Assembly (NCBI RefSeq): GCF_043555875.1
Contig: NZ_JBIGHW010000012.1
Location: forward strand, 1-64,000
DNA length: 64,000 bases
DNA from: Pelomonas margarita
GTDB lineage: Bacteria > Pseudomonadota > Gammaproteobacteria > Burkholderiales > Burkholderiaceae_C
Reading direction: 5' to 3'
The notes below the pieces were generated by a model, which saw nothing but the letters and a program-made list of their open reading frames with translations, did no database searches and had not been told where the DNA came from. A program made the translations under genes and the position numbers. Below are positions 47,787 to 58,090 of this stretch, one piece after another (the stretch's first letter is position 1; the number at the start of each line of letters is the position of its first letter).

Positions 47787-48722
47787 ATGGTCAAGCAACG
47801 CACCCTGAAGTCCATCACGCGCGCCGTCGGCGTGGGCATCCACAGCGGCCAGAAGGTCGAGCTGACGCTGCGCCCGGCGCCCATGGACACGGGCATCGTG
47901 TTCCGCCGCGTGGACCTGTGCCCGCCCGTTGACATCCCGGTCGGCGTCCACTCGGTCAGCGACACGCGCATGGCGACCACCATCAGCCCCGGCGGCGACC
48001 CCGGCGGCCCCAAGGTGCAGACCATCGAGCACCTGCTGTCGGCCTGCGCCGGCCTGGGGCTGGACAACCTCTACGTCGACATCAACGCCGACGAGGTGCC
48101 CGTGCTGGACGGCTCGGCCGCCAGCTTCGTGTTCCTGCTGCAGTCCGCCGGCATCGCGATGCAGGACGGCGCCAAGCGCTTCCTGAAGGTGAAGAAGCCC
48201 GTCGAGGTGCGCCAGGGCGAGGGCAAGAAGCTGATGTGGGCCCGGCTGGTGCCGCACCACGGCTACACGCTGAGCTTCGAGATCGAGTTCGACAACCCGG
48301 CCGTGGCGGCCACCGGCAGCCAGTACGTATTCGACATGGGTTCGGGCGCCTACAAGAAGGACATCGCCCGCGCGCGCACGTTCGGCATGACGGCCGACAT
48401 CGACCTGATGCGCTCCCGTGGCCTGACGCTGGGTGGCTCCATGGACAACGCCATCGTCGTAGACGACTACAAGGTGCTGAACGCCGACGGCCTTCGCTAC
48501 GACGACGAGTTCGTGAAGCACAAGATCCTGGACGCCATCGGCGATATGCACGTGGCCGGCATGCCGCTGCTGGCGGCGTACACGTCCTTCAAGGGAGGCC
48601 ATGCGCTGAACAACAAGTTGCTGCGCGCGCTGCTGGCCGACGAGGAGGCGTACGAGATCGTCACCTTCGAAGACGCCAAGGCCGCGCCCAAGGGCTTCGC
48701 CGAACTGGCGCCGGCGTGGTGA
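47787..48722 (+). CDS. lpxC: UDP-3-O-acyl-GlcNAc deacetylase LpxC
   Basis: A 311-residue zinc deacetylase, the committed step of lipid A synthesis. Zinc ligands and active-site motifs are TIEHLLSACAGLGLDN (His in EHLLSA), HKILDAIGDMHVAGMPL (His and Asp) and FKGGHALNN. The N-terminus reads MVKQRTLKSITRAVGVGIHS. In many proteobacteria lpxC directly follows ftsZ; here 5.6 kb of accessory genes intervene, and a dispersed repeat supplies the bases before the start codon. Confidence 0.97.
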   Translation: MVKQRTLKSITRAVGVGIHSGQKVELTLRPAPMDTGIVFRRVDLCPPVDIPVGVHSVSDTRMATTISPGGDPGGPKVQTIEHLLSACAGLGLDNLYVDINADEVPVLDGSAASFVFLLQSAGIAMQDGAKRFLKVKKPVEVRQGEGKKLMWARLVPHHGYTLSFEIEFDNPAVAATGSQYVFDMGSGAYKKDIARARTFGMTADIDLMRSRGLTLGGSMDNAIVVDDYKVLNADGLRYDDEFVKHKILDAIGDMHVAGMPLLAAYTSFKGGHALNNKLLRALLADEEAYEIVTFEDAKAAPKGFAELAPAW

Positions 48723-48735
48723 GCGGGGCAGCGCC

Positions 48736-48921
48736 ATGCTGATCGCCCGCCTCGTCATCGGCCTGCTGCTGTTCGCGGCCATCCTTTGTTTTGCGCTGTC
48801 CATCGCCACGCGTCAGCCGCGCTGGCGGCAGCTGGGTGTCGTCATCGTCAAGTGGACGTTGGTGGCTGGCCTGGGCTTCTTCGGCGTGCTGTTCCTGGAG
48901 CGGCTGGTGCTGATGCTGTGA
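48736..48921 (+). CDS. Small two-helix membrane protein
   Basis: A 61-residue hydrophobic protein with two likely membrane helices (LIARLVIGLLLFAAILCFAL and IVKWTLVAGLGFFGVLFLER) joined by a basic loop (TRQPRWRQL). It begins 13 bases after lpxC and would be co-transcribed with it. No function can be named. Its codon use matches its neighbours, and its intact hydrophobic design supports a real gene. Confidence 0.65.
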   Translation: MLIARLVIGLLLFAAILCFALSIATRQPRWRQLGVVIVKWTLVAGLGFFGVLFLERLVLML

Positions 48922-49128
48922 CGCCCGTCACGCGGCGCTCGTGCGCCCTCTGGGCTTGCGGGGATGCCAGTCGACGCGGACCTGCCCAGAATGACGCCAA
49001 GCCTGTCGTAGCGATGCGGCGGCCCAGCCCGGTAGACCACATGTGACCGGGCGCCATGCGCGGAGAAGGCCGGGGGGCCGGGGAAGCGCAGTGGTCGGCA
49101 CGACAGAGAGAACGTTCGAACCGAACTT
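48922..49128. other. Non-coding stretch after the lpxC unit
   Basis: About 207 bases with no convincing coding signal, between the small membrane protein and the terminator at 49129. It includes GC-rich runs (GGCCGGGGGGCCGG) that could fold, but no recognised RNA family. Confidence 0.5.
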
Positions 49129-49158
49129 GGGCCGCCCCGCAGGGCGGCCCTTTTTTTT
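49129..49158 (+). terminator. Intrinsic terminator of the lpxC transcript
   Basis: A perfect 9-bp stem, GGGCCGCCC / GGGCGGCCC with loop CGCA, is followed by eight T residues. It separates lpxC from the opposing carboxypeptidase gene. Confidence 0.92.
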
Positions 49159-49171
49159 CGCGCGAAGGCGT

Positions 49172-50659
49172 TCAGCCGGCGAGGTAGCGGCTGCGCAGGT
49201 GGGCCTCGAAATGCGTGGGGTTCAGCGCTTCGCCGCTGGCGCGCTTCACCAGCTCGGGCGTCTCCCAGCGGCTAGCGGCTTGCCACACATGCGTCTGCAG
49301 CCAGTCGAACACGCCGCCCAGTTCACCGCGGGCGATGCGCGCATCCAGGTCGGGCTGCTGCGCGCGCATCGTCGCGAACCACTGCGCGGCGTACATCGCG
49401 CCTAGTGTGTAGCAGGGGAAGTAACCGAACAGGCCGGCGGGCCAGTGCACGTCCTGCATGGGGCCGTCCTTGAAGTTGCCGCGCGTGTCCAGGCCCAGCA
49501 GCTCGGCCATCTTGGCGTCCCACAGCGCCGGGATGTCTTCCACTTCGGCGTCGCCCTCGATGAGTGCGCGTTCGATGTCGAAGCGCAGCAGGATGTGGGC
49601 GGGGTAGGTCACCTCGTCGGCGTCCACGCGGATGAAGCCCGGCGCCACGCGCGTCAGCAGCTTGTGCAGGTTGCCGGGCTCGAAGGCGGGCTGGTCGCCG
49701 AAGCGCTTCACCAGCAGCGGCGCCAGCAAGCCGGCGAAGGCCGGGTGGCTACCTAGCTGCATCTCGAAGGACAGGCTCTGGCTCTCGTGGATGCCCATGG
49801 AGCGCGCGCGGGCGATGGGCTGGCCCAGCAGCGCGCGCGGCAGGCCCTGCTCGTAGCGGCCGTGGCCGGTCTCGTGGATGACGCCCATCAGCGCGGGCAG
49901 GAAGTCATCCTCGCGGTAGCGCGTCGTCATGCGCACGTCCTCGGGCACGCCGCCGCAGAAGGGGTGCGTGCTCTCGTCCAGCCGGCCAGCGTCGAAGTCG
50001 AAGCCCATCAGCCGCATCGCGTCCAGGCCCAGTGCCTTCTGTGCGGCGGTGGGGAAGGGGCCCACGGGCTGGATGACGGTCTGGCGCGACTGCTGGGCTG
50101 TGACGTCGCGGATCAGCCCCGGCAGCCACTGCCGCAGCGGCGCAAAGGCCTGCTCGACTTCGGCGCTGCGCATGCCCGGCTCGTACTGGTCCAGCAGCGC
50201 GTCGTACCTGGCGAGGCCGGTGCTCTGCGACAGGTACTCGGCCTCCTGGCGCGCGAGGGCCAGCACCTCGCGCAGATTGGGCGCAAAGCCGGCCCAGTCG
50301 TTGGCGGGGCGCTGCGCGCGCCAGGCGTGCTCGCAGCGGTTGTTCGCCAGGCTCTTGGCTTCCACCAGCGCCTGCGGCAGCGCGTTGGCGGCGCGCCAGG
50401 CGCGGCGGATCTCACGCAGGTTGGCGCGCTGCGTGTCGTCCAGCGGCTCAGCGGCGGCGGCGTCCAGCAGGTCGGCCAGCGCCGGTTCGGTGGCCAGCTG
50501 GTGCAGCAGGCCATCCATCTCGGCCAGCGCCAGGCTGCGCGCCTCGTTGCCCTTGGCGGGCATGTTGGCGGCCTGGTCCCACTGGGCGATGGACTGCAGG
50601 TGGGTCAGGCGGTGCAGGCGTTGCTGTCGCGCGGCCAGGTCTTGGTAGGCAGAGGTCAT
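49172..50659 (-). CDS. Metallocarboxypeptidase, M32 family (Taq type)
   Basis: A 495-residue cytoplasmic zinc carboxypeptidase that trims C-terminal residues of peptides. The HEXXH zinc motif is VIHETGHGRYEQGLPR, with the third ligand in IHESQSLSFEMQLG. Other M32 marks are STHPFCGGVPEDVRMTTRY and DADEVTYPAHILLRFDIE. The ATG at 50659 overlaps the stop of the YqaA-like gene (ATGA). The length matches the family (about 490-510). Confidence 0.94.
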   Translation of the reverse strand: MTSAYQDLAARQQRLHRLTHLQSIAQWDQAANMPAKGNEARSLALAEMDGLLHQLATEPALADLLDAAAAEPLDDTQRANLREIRRAWRAANALPQALVEAKSLANNRCEHAWRAQRPANDWAGFAPNLREVLALARQEAEYLSQSTGLARYDALLDQYEPGMRSAEVEQAFAPLRQWLPGLIRDVTAQQSRQTVIQPVGPFPTAAQKALGLDAMRLMGFDFDAGRLDESTHPFCGGVPEDVRMTTRYREDDFLPALMGVIHETGHGRYEQGLPRALLGQPIARARSMGIHESQSLSFEMQLGSHPAFAGLLAPLLVKRFGDQPAFEPGNLHKLLTRVAPGFIRVDADEVTYPAHILLRFDIERALIEGDAEVEDIPALWDAKMAELLGLDTRGNFKDGPMQDVHWPAGLFGYFPCYTLGAMYAAQWFATMRAQQPDLDARIARGELGGVFDWLQTHVWQAASRWETPELVKRASGEALNPTHFEAHLRSRYLAG

Positions 50660-51153
50660 GAGAGCCAGCTTTCGGGAACAAGCCACAACAAGGCGGCGGT
50701 GTAGAAGAGGAAGCGCAGGAACTTGCCCACGGCCATGTAGCCGACGCAGGGCCAGAACGGCAGTTTGAGCCAGCCCGCCACGACGCACAGCGGGTCGCCC
50801 ACGACGGGCAGCCAGCTCAGCAGACAGGCTTTGGGGCCGAAGCGCTGCAGCCAGCGCATCGCGCGCGAGTGGGCTGGCGCTTGTTGCTTGACCGCCTCGA
50901 CGGCGCGCTCCGCGCCATAGCCCATCCACCATGACACGACGCCGCCCAGCGTGTTGCCGACCGTGGCCACGGCGATGGCGGGCCAGAACATGCCGGGGTC
51001 GGCTTTGACGACGAGGAACACCGCCGGCTCCGAGCCCAGCGGCAGCAGCGTGGCCGAGATGAAGGCGACGATGAACACCGCCACCAGCCCCACCTGCGGC
51101 AGGGCCAGCGCGCCGAGCAGCGCGCTGACGAATTGGCTGAGCCAAGCTTCCAT
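50656..51153 (-). CDS. YqaA family inner-membrane protein (SNARE-associated/DedA-like)
   Basis: A 165-residue membrane protein of the VTT/DedA-like YqaA group. It has GLVAVFIVAFISATLLPLGS, an intramembrane ATVGNTLGGVVSWWMGYGAE, and FGPKACLLSWLPVVGDPLCV, which are family marks. DedA relatives flip phospholipid carriers, but the role of YqaA is not settled. It is translationally coupled to the M32 carboxypeptidase downstream and divergent from dusB across 69 bases. Confidence 0.88.
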   Translation of the reverse strand: MEAWLSQFVSALLGALALPQVGLVAVFIVAFISATLLPLGSEPAVFLVVKADPGMFWPAIAVATVGNTLGGVVSWWMGYGAERAVEAVKQQAPAHSRAMRWLQRFGPKACLLSWLPVVGDPLCVVAGWLKLPFWPCVGYMAVGKFLRFLFYTAALLWLVPESWLS

Positions 51154-51222
51154 GCCGGCATTGTCGACGGCTGCCGTCCACCCCGATGGCTACAATCTCG
51201 CCTCTTTTTTGAGCAGACCTTC

Positions 51223-52272
51223 GTGCAAATTGGCCCCCACTCCTTACCCAACCGGCTCTTCGTGGCGCCGATGGCGGGGGTGACGGACCGGCCCTTTCGT
51301 CAGCTCTGCCGCCGCCTTGGCGCGGGCTATGCGGTCAGCGAGATGGTCACCTCGCGCAAGGAGCTGTGGGGCAGCCTGAAGACCTCGCGCCGCGCCGACC
51401 ATAGTGGCGAACCCGGGCCGATTGCCGTGCAGATCGCCGGCACCGACGCCGCCATGATGGCCGAGGCCGCTGCCTACAACATCGACCGCGGCGCGCAGAT
51501 CATCGACATCAACATGGGCTGCCCGGCCAAGAAGGTCTGCAACAAGTGGGCCGGCTCGGCACTGATGCGCAACGAGGCACTGGCGCTGGAGATCGTGGAA
51601 GCTGTCGTGGCCGTGTGCGCGCCGCGTGGCGTGCCGGTTACGCTGAAGATGCGCACCGGCTGGAGCGCCGACGAACGCAACGCGCTGCGCCTGGCGCGGC
51701 TGTTCGAGGCTGCCGGCATCGCGATGCTGACCATCCACGGCCGCACGCGCGAGCAGGGCTACAAGGGCCTGGCCGAGTACGACACCATCGCCGCCGTGAA
51801 GGCCGCGCTGGCCATTCCCGTCGTGGCCAACGGCGATGTCGACTCGCCCGAGAAGGCCCGCGACGTGCTGGCCTACACACGGGCTGACGCGGTCATGATC
51901 GGCCGCGCCGCGCAGGGCCGGCCGTGGATCTTCCGCGAGGTGTCGCATTTCCTGGCGACGGGCGAACACCTGGCCGCGCCCACCGTCGCCGAGGCGCGCG
52001 ACGTGTTGACCGAGCACCTGCACGACCACTACGGCCTGTACGGCGAACTCAGCGGCGTGCGCAGCGCCCGCAAGCACATCGGCTGGGCCGTGCGCGGCCT
52101 GCCTGGCGGCGAGGTCTTCCGCCAGCACATGAACACTCTGGAGCGCTGCGAAGAGCAGTTGCAGGCGCTCCGCGACTGGTTCGACGACCTCGGCCAGACC
52201 CACTACCGCCTGCCTCCCACCGAGGTGGCCATCGACGAAGACGCGCAAGCCGACGAAGCCTGCGCCGCCTGA
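51223..52272 (+). CDS. dusB: tRNA-dihydrouridine synthase DusB
   Basis: An FMN enzyme that reduces specific uridines in tRNA, 349 residues from the GTG at 51223 (reads MQIGPHSLPNRLFVAPMAGV, the usual DusB start). Motifs are MAGVTDRPFRQLCRRLG, INMGCPAKKVCNKWAGSALM with the catalytic cysteine, LTIHGRTREQGYKG and GRAAQGRPWIFRE. Earlier in-frame codons overlap the divergent yqaA-like gene and are rejected. The dusB-fis order is conserved in many proteobacteria. Confidence 0.96.
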   Translation: MQIGPHSLPNRLFVAPMAGVTDRPFRQLCRRLGAGYAVSEMVTSRKELWGSLKTSRRADHSGEPGPIAVQIAGTDAAMMAEAAAYNIDRGAQIIDINMGCPAKKVCNKWAGSALMRNEALALEIVEAVVAVCAPRGVPVTLKMRTGWSADERNALRLARLFEAAGIAMLTIHGRTREQGYKGLAEYDTIAAVKAALAIPVVANGDVDSPEKARDVLAYTRADAVMIGRAAQGRPWIFREVSHFLATGEHLAAPTVAEARDVLTEHLHDHYGLYGELSGVRSARKHIGWAVRGLPGGEVFRQHMNTLERCEEQLQALRDWFDDLGQTHYRLPPTEVAIDEDAQADEACAA

Positions 52273-52289
52273 ACCTGCCTGACCCTGCC

Positions 52290-52538
52290 ATGAGTGCCCA
52301 GAAGAACGCCCCGCCCAACCCCATTGACGCCTGTGTGCGCGAAAACCTCGAAGCCTTCTTCCGCGACCTCGACGGGCAGGAGCCGCATTCCATGCACGAC
52401 ATGCTGGTCAAGCTGGTGGAGAAGCCGCTGTTCGAGATCGTCATGCGTGAGGCCGGTGGCAACCAGAGCAAGGCCGCGCAATGGCTGGGCATGAACCGCA
52501 ACACGCTGCGGCGCAAGCTGACCGACCACAACCTCTGA
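52290..52538 (+). CDS. fis: Fis family DNA-binding protein
   Basis: An 82-residue nucleoid-type protein. The C-terminal helix-turn-helix reads EIVMREAGGNQSKAAQWLGMNRNTLRRKL, here given by its parts: GGNQSKAAQWLGMNR and NTLRRKLTDH. It follows dusB by 17 bases, the same gene pair as in E. coli. The ATG at 52290 was chosen because it starts the conserved protein and is too short to appear in long-ORF scans. A large hairpin repeat begins at its stop codon. Confidence 0.93.
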   Translation: MSAQKNAPPNPIDACVRENLEAFFRDLDGQEPHSMHDMLVKLVEKPLFEIVMREAGGNQSKAAQWLGMNRNTLRRKLTDHNL

Positions 52539-52702
52539 GAAGCTGTGAACGAACTCCGCACGCCCGCTCATCCCGCTGCAACGCCGTCATGCGGCGTTGC
52601 AATCGCTCGCCGTAGCACGCGCTACGGCTCCGCCTTGCGCCTTGATTGGCGCCACCGCGACGGTCTGCTCGGCCGCGCGGAATCCCTTCACAGCTTCTGA
52701 AC
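52536..52702. repeat. Nested-hairpin intergenic repeat, copy 2
   Basis: Outer arms GAGAAGCTGTGAA and TTCACAGCTTCT pair across about 165 bases. Inside are two perfect hairpins: GCAACGCCG-TCATG-CGGCGTTGC (52578-52600) and GCCGTAGC-ACGC-GCTACGGC (52609-52628). The centre is followed by CCGCCTTGCGCCTTG, like GCGCTTTGCGCCTAG in copy 1 at 8555-8722. It fills the fis-purH gap and ends 12 bases before purH. Confidence 0.75.
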
Positions 52703-52714
52703 TGCGAGACCTCC

Positions 52715-54292
<1,578 letters not shown>

Positions 54293-54564
54293 TTCGGATC
54301 GGTGCCGGATTTGCGGGCCGAGCGCCGGGCCGCTCCCAAGCCGGCCCGCGCTGGCGATGTGCCCGCGGCTCAATGCCGCGGGCATCGCCGTCCCCTCGGG
54401 GGACCGACCGGGCTCGCCCGCGTTCAGCGGTGCGAGATCGGGCGAAGGGCTTGTTGTCACCTTCGGGACTAGACGCAGCCCTCTAGTCCAGGGCCGCCCC
54501 TGTTGGGGCGTCCACCACTTGCGGTTAGCCTCCCCGGATTCGATCAAGAACCGGAGACAAGGCC
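54293..54564. other. Hairpin-rich spacer with a dispersed repeat between purH and the aldehyde dehydrogenase
   Basis: A 272-base spacer with no gene. It holds the complement of the murF repeat core (54319-54340), a perfect hairpin GCCCGCGGC-TCAAT-GCCGCGGGC (54361-54383), CCCCTCGGGGG, a perfect stem GGACTAGA / TCTAGTCC with 8-base loop (54466-54489), and CGCCCC-TGTT-GGGGCG (54495-54510). The next gene has CGGAGAC before its ATG. Transcript folding or attenuation is possible, but no T-run terminator is seen. Confidence 0.6.
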
Positions 54565-55974
54565 ATGGACACCGCGCTGCAGGAACGCCTGCACCTGGCG
54601 CTGACGGCGCAGCGCCGCGCGTTCGACGCCGAGCGCATGCCGTCCTACGCCGTGCGCCGAGACCGCCTGGAGCGGCTGCTCAACATGACGCGCCAGCACG
54701 GCGAAGCACTGGCCGCAGCGATGGCGCAGGACTTCGGCCACCGCGCCCGCCAGGAATCGCTGCTGGCCGACATCTTCACCGTCGAGGCCGGCGCCCGCCA
54801 CGCGCTCAAGCACCTGCGCGCGTGGATGAAGCCGCGCCGCGTGGCGACGCCGCTGCACTTCCTGCCCGGCCGCAATGTGCTCATGCGCCAGCCGCTGGGC
54901 GTCGTCGGCGTTGTCGCGCCCTGGAACTACCCGTACTACTTGGCCATGGAGCCGGCCGTCGCCGCGCTGGCGGCCGGCAACCGCGTGCTGATCAAGCCGT
55001 CGGAGCTGACACCGGCCACCAGCGAGTTGATGGCCCGCCTCGTCGCCGAGCACTTCAAGCCCGAGGAGATGCTGGTCATCACCGGCGACGCGGAGGTCGG
55101 CAAGGCGTTCACGACGCTGCCGTTCGACCATCTCTTCTTCACCGGCTCCACCGCCGTGGGCCGCCATGTCGCGCAGGCCGCGGCGAAGAACCTGACGCCG
55201 GTGACGCTGGAGCTGGGCGGCAAGTCGCCCGCCATCGTCGACCGCAGCGCCGACCTGGCGCTGACCGCGTCGCGGCTGGCCTTTGGCAAGCTCTTCAACG
55301 CCGGCCAGACCTGCGTGGCGCCTGACTACCTGCTGGTGCCGCGCGAACTCATCGAGCCGTTGAGTCAGCAGATCCTGGCCGAGATGCGCCGAATGTACCC
55401 GCGCATCGCCGGCAATGCCGACTACACCAGTATCGCCACGCCGCGCCATCACGCGCGGCTGCAAGGACTGATCGTCGACGCAGCCCAGCGCGGCGCGCGC
55501 GTGCTGCGCACGCACGACGAGGAGCCCGATGACCGCCGCCTCGTGCCGGCACTGTTGCTGGACGTGCCGCTTGAGGCCACCGTCATGCAGGAGGAGATCT
55601 TCGGCCCGCTGCTGCCCATCGTCAGCTACGACAAGGTGGACGAGGCATTGGCCCACATCAACGCCGGCGACCGCCCGCTGGCGCTGTACTGGTTCGGCCA
55701 GGACGGTGCCGCGCGCGACCATGTGATGGCCCAGACCCATGCCGGCGGCGTGACCATCAACGACTGCCTGTGGCATCTGGGCCAAGAAGACCAGCCCTTC
55801 GGTGGCGTCGGCGCCAGCGGCATGGGCTCGTACCACGGCGAGTGGGGCTTCCGCACCTTCAGCAAGGAGAAGCCGCTGTTCATCCAGTCGCGCTTCGCCG
55901 GCACCCGGCTGTTCCAGCCGCCGTATGGCCCCACCTTCGAGCGCCTGCTCGGCCTGTTGAAGAAGATCGTGTGA
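54565..55974 (+). CDS. Coniferyl-aldehyde-type NAD(P)-dependent aldehyde dehydrogenase
   Basis: A 469-residue aldehyde dehydrogenase that oxidises an aldehyde to the acid. It has VVAPWNYPYYLAMEP (Asn121), the cofactor glycine motif FTGSTAVGRHVAQ, Glu216 in LELGGKSP and catalytic Cys250 in FNAGQTCVAPD. Its shortness and C-terminus (KPLFIQSRFAGTRLFQPPYG) fit the CalB/ALDH3-like coniferyl aldehyde group. The stop overlaps the ATG of the Tat small-subunit gene, which overlaps the GMC gene, so alcohol-to-aldehyde-to-acid oxidation is a reasonable reading. The true substrate may be another aromatic or aliphatic aldehyde. Confidence 0.85.
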   Translation: MDTALQERLHLALTAQRRAFDAERMPSYAVRRDRLERLLNMTRQHGEALAAAMAQDFGHRARQESLLADIFTVEAGARHALKHLRAWMKPRRVATPLHFLPGRNVLMRQPLGVVGVVAPWNYPYYLAMEPAVAALAAGNRVLIKPSELTPATSELMARLVAEHFKPEEMLVITGDAEVGKAFTTLPFDHLFFTGSTAVGRHVAQAAAKNLTPVTLELGGKSPAIVDRSADLALTASRLAFGKLFNAGQTCVAPDYLLVPRELIEPLSQQILAEMRRMYPRIAGNADYTSIATPRHHARLQGLIVDAAQRGARVLRTHDEEPDDRRLVPALLLDVPLEATVMQEEIFGPLLPIVSYDKVDEALAHINAGDRPLALYWFGQDGAARDHVMAQTHAGGVTINDCLWHLGQEDQPFGGVGASGMGSYHGEWGFRTFSKEKPLFIQSRFAGTRLFQPPYGPTFERLLGLLKKIV

Positions 55975-56483
55975 TGAAGCGCCGCGGATTTTTGAAGTTG
56001 GGCGTGGGCGCCGCCGTCGTCATCGGCGTGGCCGGGGCGGGCGTGGCCCTCATCAAGCCGGGCCTGGTGGACGGCAAGCTGGGCCCCGGCGCGCGCAACG
56101 TGATGCGCGCCGCCGCGCAGGCCGTGCTGTCCGACCTGCTGCCGCCGCCGGGCGCCGCGCGCGACGCGGCACTGGCGCTGCAGCTGGACCGGCTGGACGC
56201 CTTCATCGCCGGCCTGCCCGCGCCCACGCGCAAGGAGCTGTCCGACGCGCTGGGCCTGCTGGCCACGGCGGCGGGCCGGTATGCGCTGGTGGGGCTGTCC
56301 AGCCCCTGGGCCACGGCCACCTTGTACGAGGTCCACGAGGCGCTCAACGCCATGCGCGTCTCCACGTCCGACACCAAGCAGCAGATTTATCACGCGCTGC
56401 GCGACCTGAACGCGGTCGCCTTCTTCAACGCGCCGGACAACTGGCGCAGCGTGGGCTATCCCGGCCCGGTGCAAATCCCATGA
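55974..56483 (+). CDS. Tat-exported small subunit of a GMC-type dehydrogenase
   Basis: A 169-residue protein with a twin-arginine signal (MKRRGFLKLGVGAAVVIGVA) and a helical body (VMRAAAQAVLSDLLPPPGAA, TRKELSDALGLLATAAGRY). It resembles gluconate 2-dehydrogenase subunit 3-type partners, which escort and anchor the FAD subunit during Tat export. It overlaps the aldehyde dehydrogenase stop (TGATG) and the GMC gene start (ATGA). The FAD subunit lacks its own signal, consistent with piggyback export. Confidence 0.75.
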   Translation: MKRRGFLKLGVGAAVVIGVAGAGVALIKPGLVDGKLGPGARNVMRAAAQAVLSDLLPPPGAARDAALALQLDRLDAFIAGLPAPTRKELSDALGLLATAAGRYALVGLSSPWATATLYEVHEALNAMRVSTSDTKQQIYHALRDLNAVAFFNAPDNWRSVGYPGPVQIP

Positions 56484-58090
56484 GCTCGATTCCCGACCCC
56501 ATCGTCGACGGCCTGCAGCGTGGCTGGAAGGTGCATGGCGGCCCGCACGCTGCGCTGCCCGCCACGCTGGACTGTGACGTCGCCATCATCGGCAGCGGCG
56601 CCGGCGCCGGCATCACGGCCGAGATGCTGGCGCGTGCCGGGCTGAAGATCGTCATCGTCGAGGAAGGCCCGCTGCGCTCCAGCCGCCAGTTCAAGCAGCG
56701 CGAGACCGACGCCTACGGCCAGCTCTACCAGGAGGGCGGTGGCCGCAAGACCCAGGACCAGGTCGTCAACATCCTGCAGGGCCGCTGCGTGGGCGGCTCC
56801 ACCACCGTCAACTGGACCGGCTCGTTCCGCACGCCACCCGATGCGCTTGCCTACTGGGGCGACAAGTTCGGCCTCACGGACTTCAACGAGGCGGCGATGG
56901 CGCCGTGGTTCGAGCAGGCTGAGCGGCGCCTGAACATCGCCGACTGGCAGACCGCGCCCAACGAGAACAACGACGTGCTGCGCCGCGGCGCGGAGAAGCT
57001 GGGCATCCCGACGAAGGTCGTGCGCCGCAACGTCAAGGGCTGCTGGAACCTCGGTTCCTGCGGCATGGGCTGCCCCACCAACGCCAAGCAGTCCATGCTG
57101 GTGAGCACTCTGCCGGTGGCGCTGGACCATGGCGCCACGCTGCTGGTGCAGACGCGCGCCGCAAGGGTCGAGCTGCAGGGCGACCGCGTCAGCGCGCTGG
57201 TGGCCGAGCCGGTCGCGCTGGACGGCGCCGTGACAGGCGCACCGGTGCGCATCACCGCCAAGCACTACGTCGTGGCCGGTGGCGCCATCAACTCGCCCGG
57301 GCTGCTGCTGCGCTCCAACGCACCGGACCCGCACGGCCTGCTGGGCAAGCGCACCTTCCTGCACCCGACGGCCGGCGGCTCGGCGCTGTTCGACCACGAC
57401 GTCGCCGGCTGGGCCGGTGCGCCGCTGTCGGTGTTCTGCGACCACTTCCTGCACACCGGTCCGGTCGACGGCCCGGTGGGCTACAAGCTGGAGGTGGCGC
57501 CCGTGCACCCGACGTTCGCGATGGGCAATGGCGGCGGCATCGGCGCCGAGCTGGCTCAGCGCGCGAAGGACATGCCGCGCACGCAACTGATGATCGCGCT
57601 GCTGCGCGACGGCTTCCATGCCGACGCCGCCGGCGGCGCCGTCAAGCTGCGCAGCGACGGCTCGCCGGTGCTGGACTACGCGGTCACCGACTACCTGCTC
57701 GACGGCGTGCGCCGCGCCTACCTGACGATGGCCGAGATCCAGTTCGCGGCTGGCGCCCAGGCCGTGCGCCCCGTGCACGAGCTGGCCGCCAACTACGCGA
57801 CGCTGGCCGAGGCCAAGGCCGGCATCGCGGGGCTGGCGATGAAGCCCTTCCTCGCCACCGTCGGCAGCGCGCACGTGATGGGCGGCTGCACGATGGCCGC
57901 CGACGCGGCCCGTGGCGTCGTGCGGCCGGACGGCCAGCACTGGCAGCTCGCCAACCTGTCGGTGCACGACGGCTCGCTGTTCCCCACCAGTCTGGGCGCC
58001 AACCCTCAGCTGACGGTCTACGGCCTGGCGACACGGCTGACGCACGGGCTGTTGCAGCGGCTGGGCGCCAAGACCGTGATACTGGCCTGA
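56480..58090 (+). CDS. GMC family FAD-dependent oxidoreductase
   Basis: A 536-residue flavoprotein dehydrogenase acting on CH-OH groups. The Rossmann motif is DVAIIGSGAGAGITAEMLAR (residues about 30-49). The GMC signature GRCVGGSTTVNWTGSFRTP holds FAD. The C-terminal active site has HVMGGCTMAADAARG and GANPQLTVYGLA, with the catalytic His and Asn. Cysteines in GCWNLGSCGMGCPTNAKQSM are typical of the cholesterol/choline-type and membrane dehydrogenase branch. No signal peptide is seen; export with the Tat small subunit is likely. The substrate is unknown. Confidence 0.87.
   Translation: MSSIPDPIVDGLQRGWKVHGGPHAALPATLDCDVAIIGSGAGAGITAEMLARAGLKIVIVEEGPLRSSRQFKQRETDAYGQLYQEGGGRKTQDQVVNILQGRCVGGSTTVNWTGSFRTPPDALAYWGDKFGLTDFNEAAMAPWFEQAERRLNIADWQTAPNENNDVLRRGAEKLGIPTKVVRRNVKGCWNLGSCGMGCPTNAKQSMLVSTLPVALDHGATLLVQTRAARVELQGDRVSALVAEPVALDGAVTGAPVRITAKHYVVAGGAINSPGLLLRSNAPDPHGLLGKRTFLHPTAGGSALFDHDVAGWAGAPLSVFCDHFLHTGPVDGPVGYKLEVAPVHPTFAMGNGGGIGAELAQRAKDMPRTQLMIALLRDGFHADAAGGAVKLRSDGSPVLDYAVTDYLLDGVRRAYLTMAEIQFAAGAQAVRPVHELAANYATLAEAKAGIAGLAMKPFLATVGSAHVMGGCTMAADAARGVVRPDGQHWQLANLSVHDGSLFPTSLGANPQLTVYGLATRLTHGLLQRLGAKTVILA

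Noticed and set aside
49172..51181. A single fused protein of 669 residues from the M32 carboxypeptidase frame
   Set aside because: The upstream part is an out-of-frame reading of the YqaA-like gene; the carboxypeptidase has a proper ATG at 50659 overlapping the YqaA-like stop.
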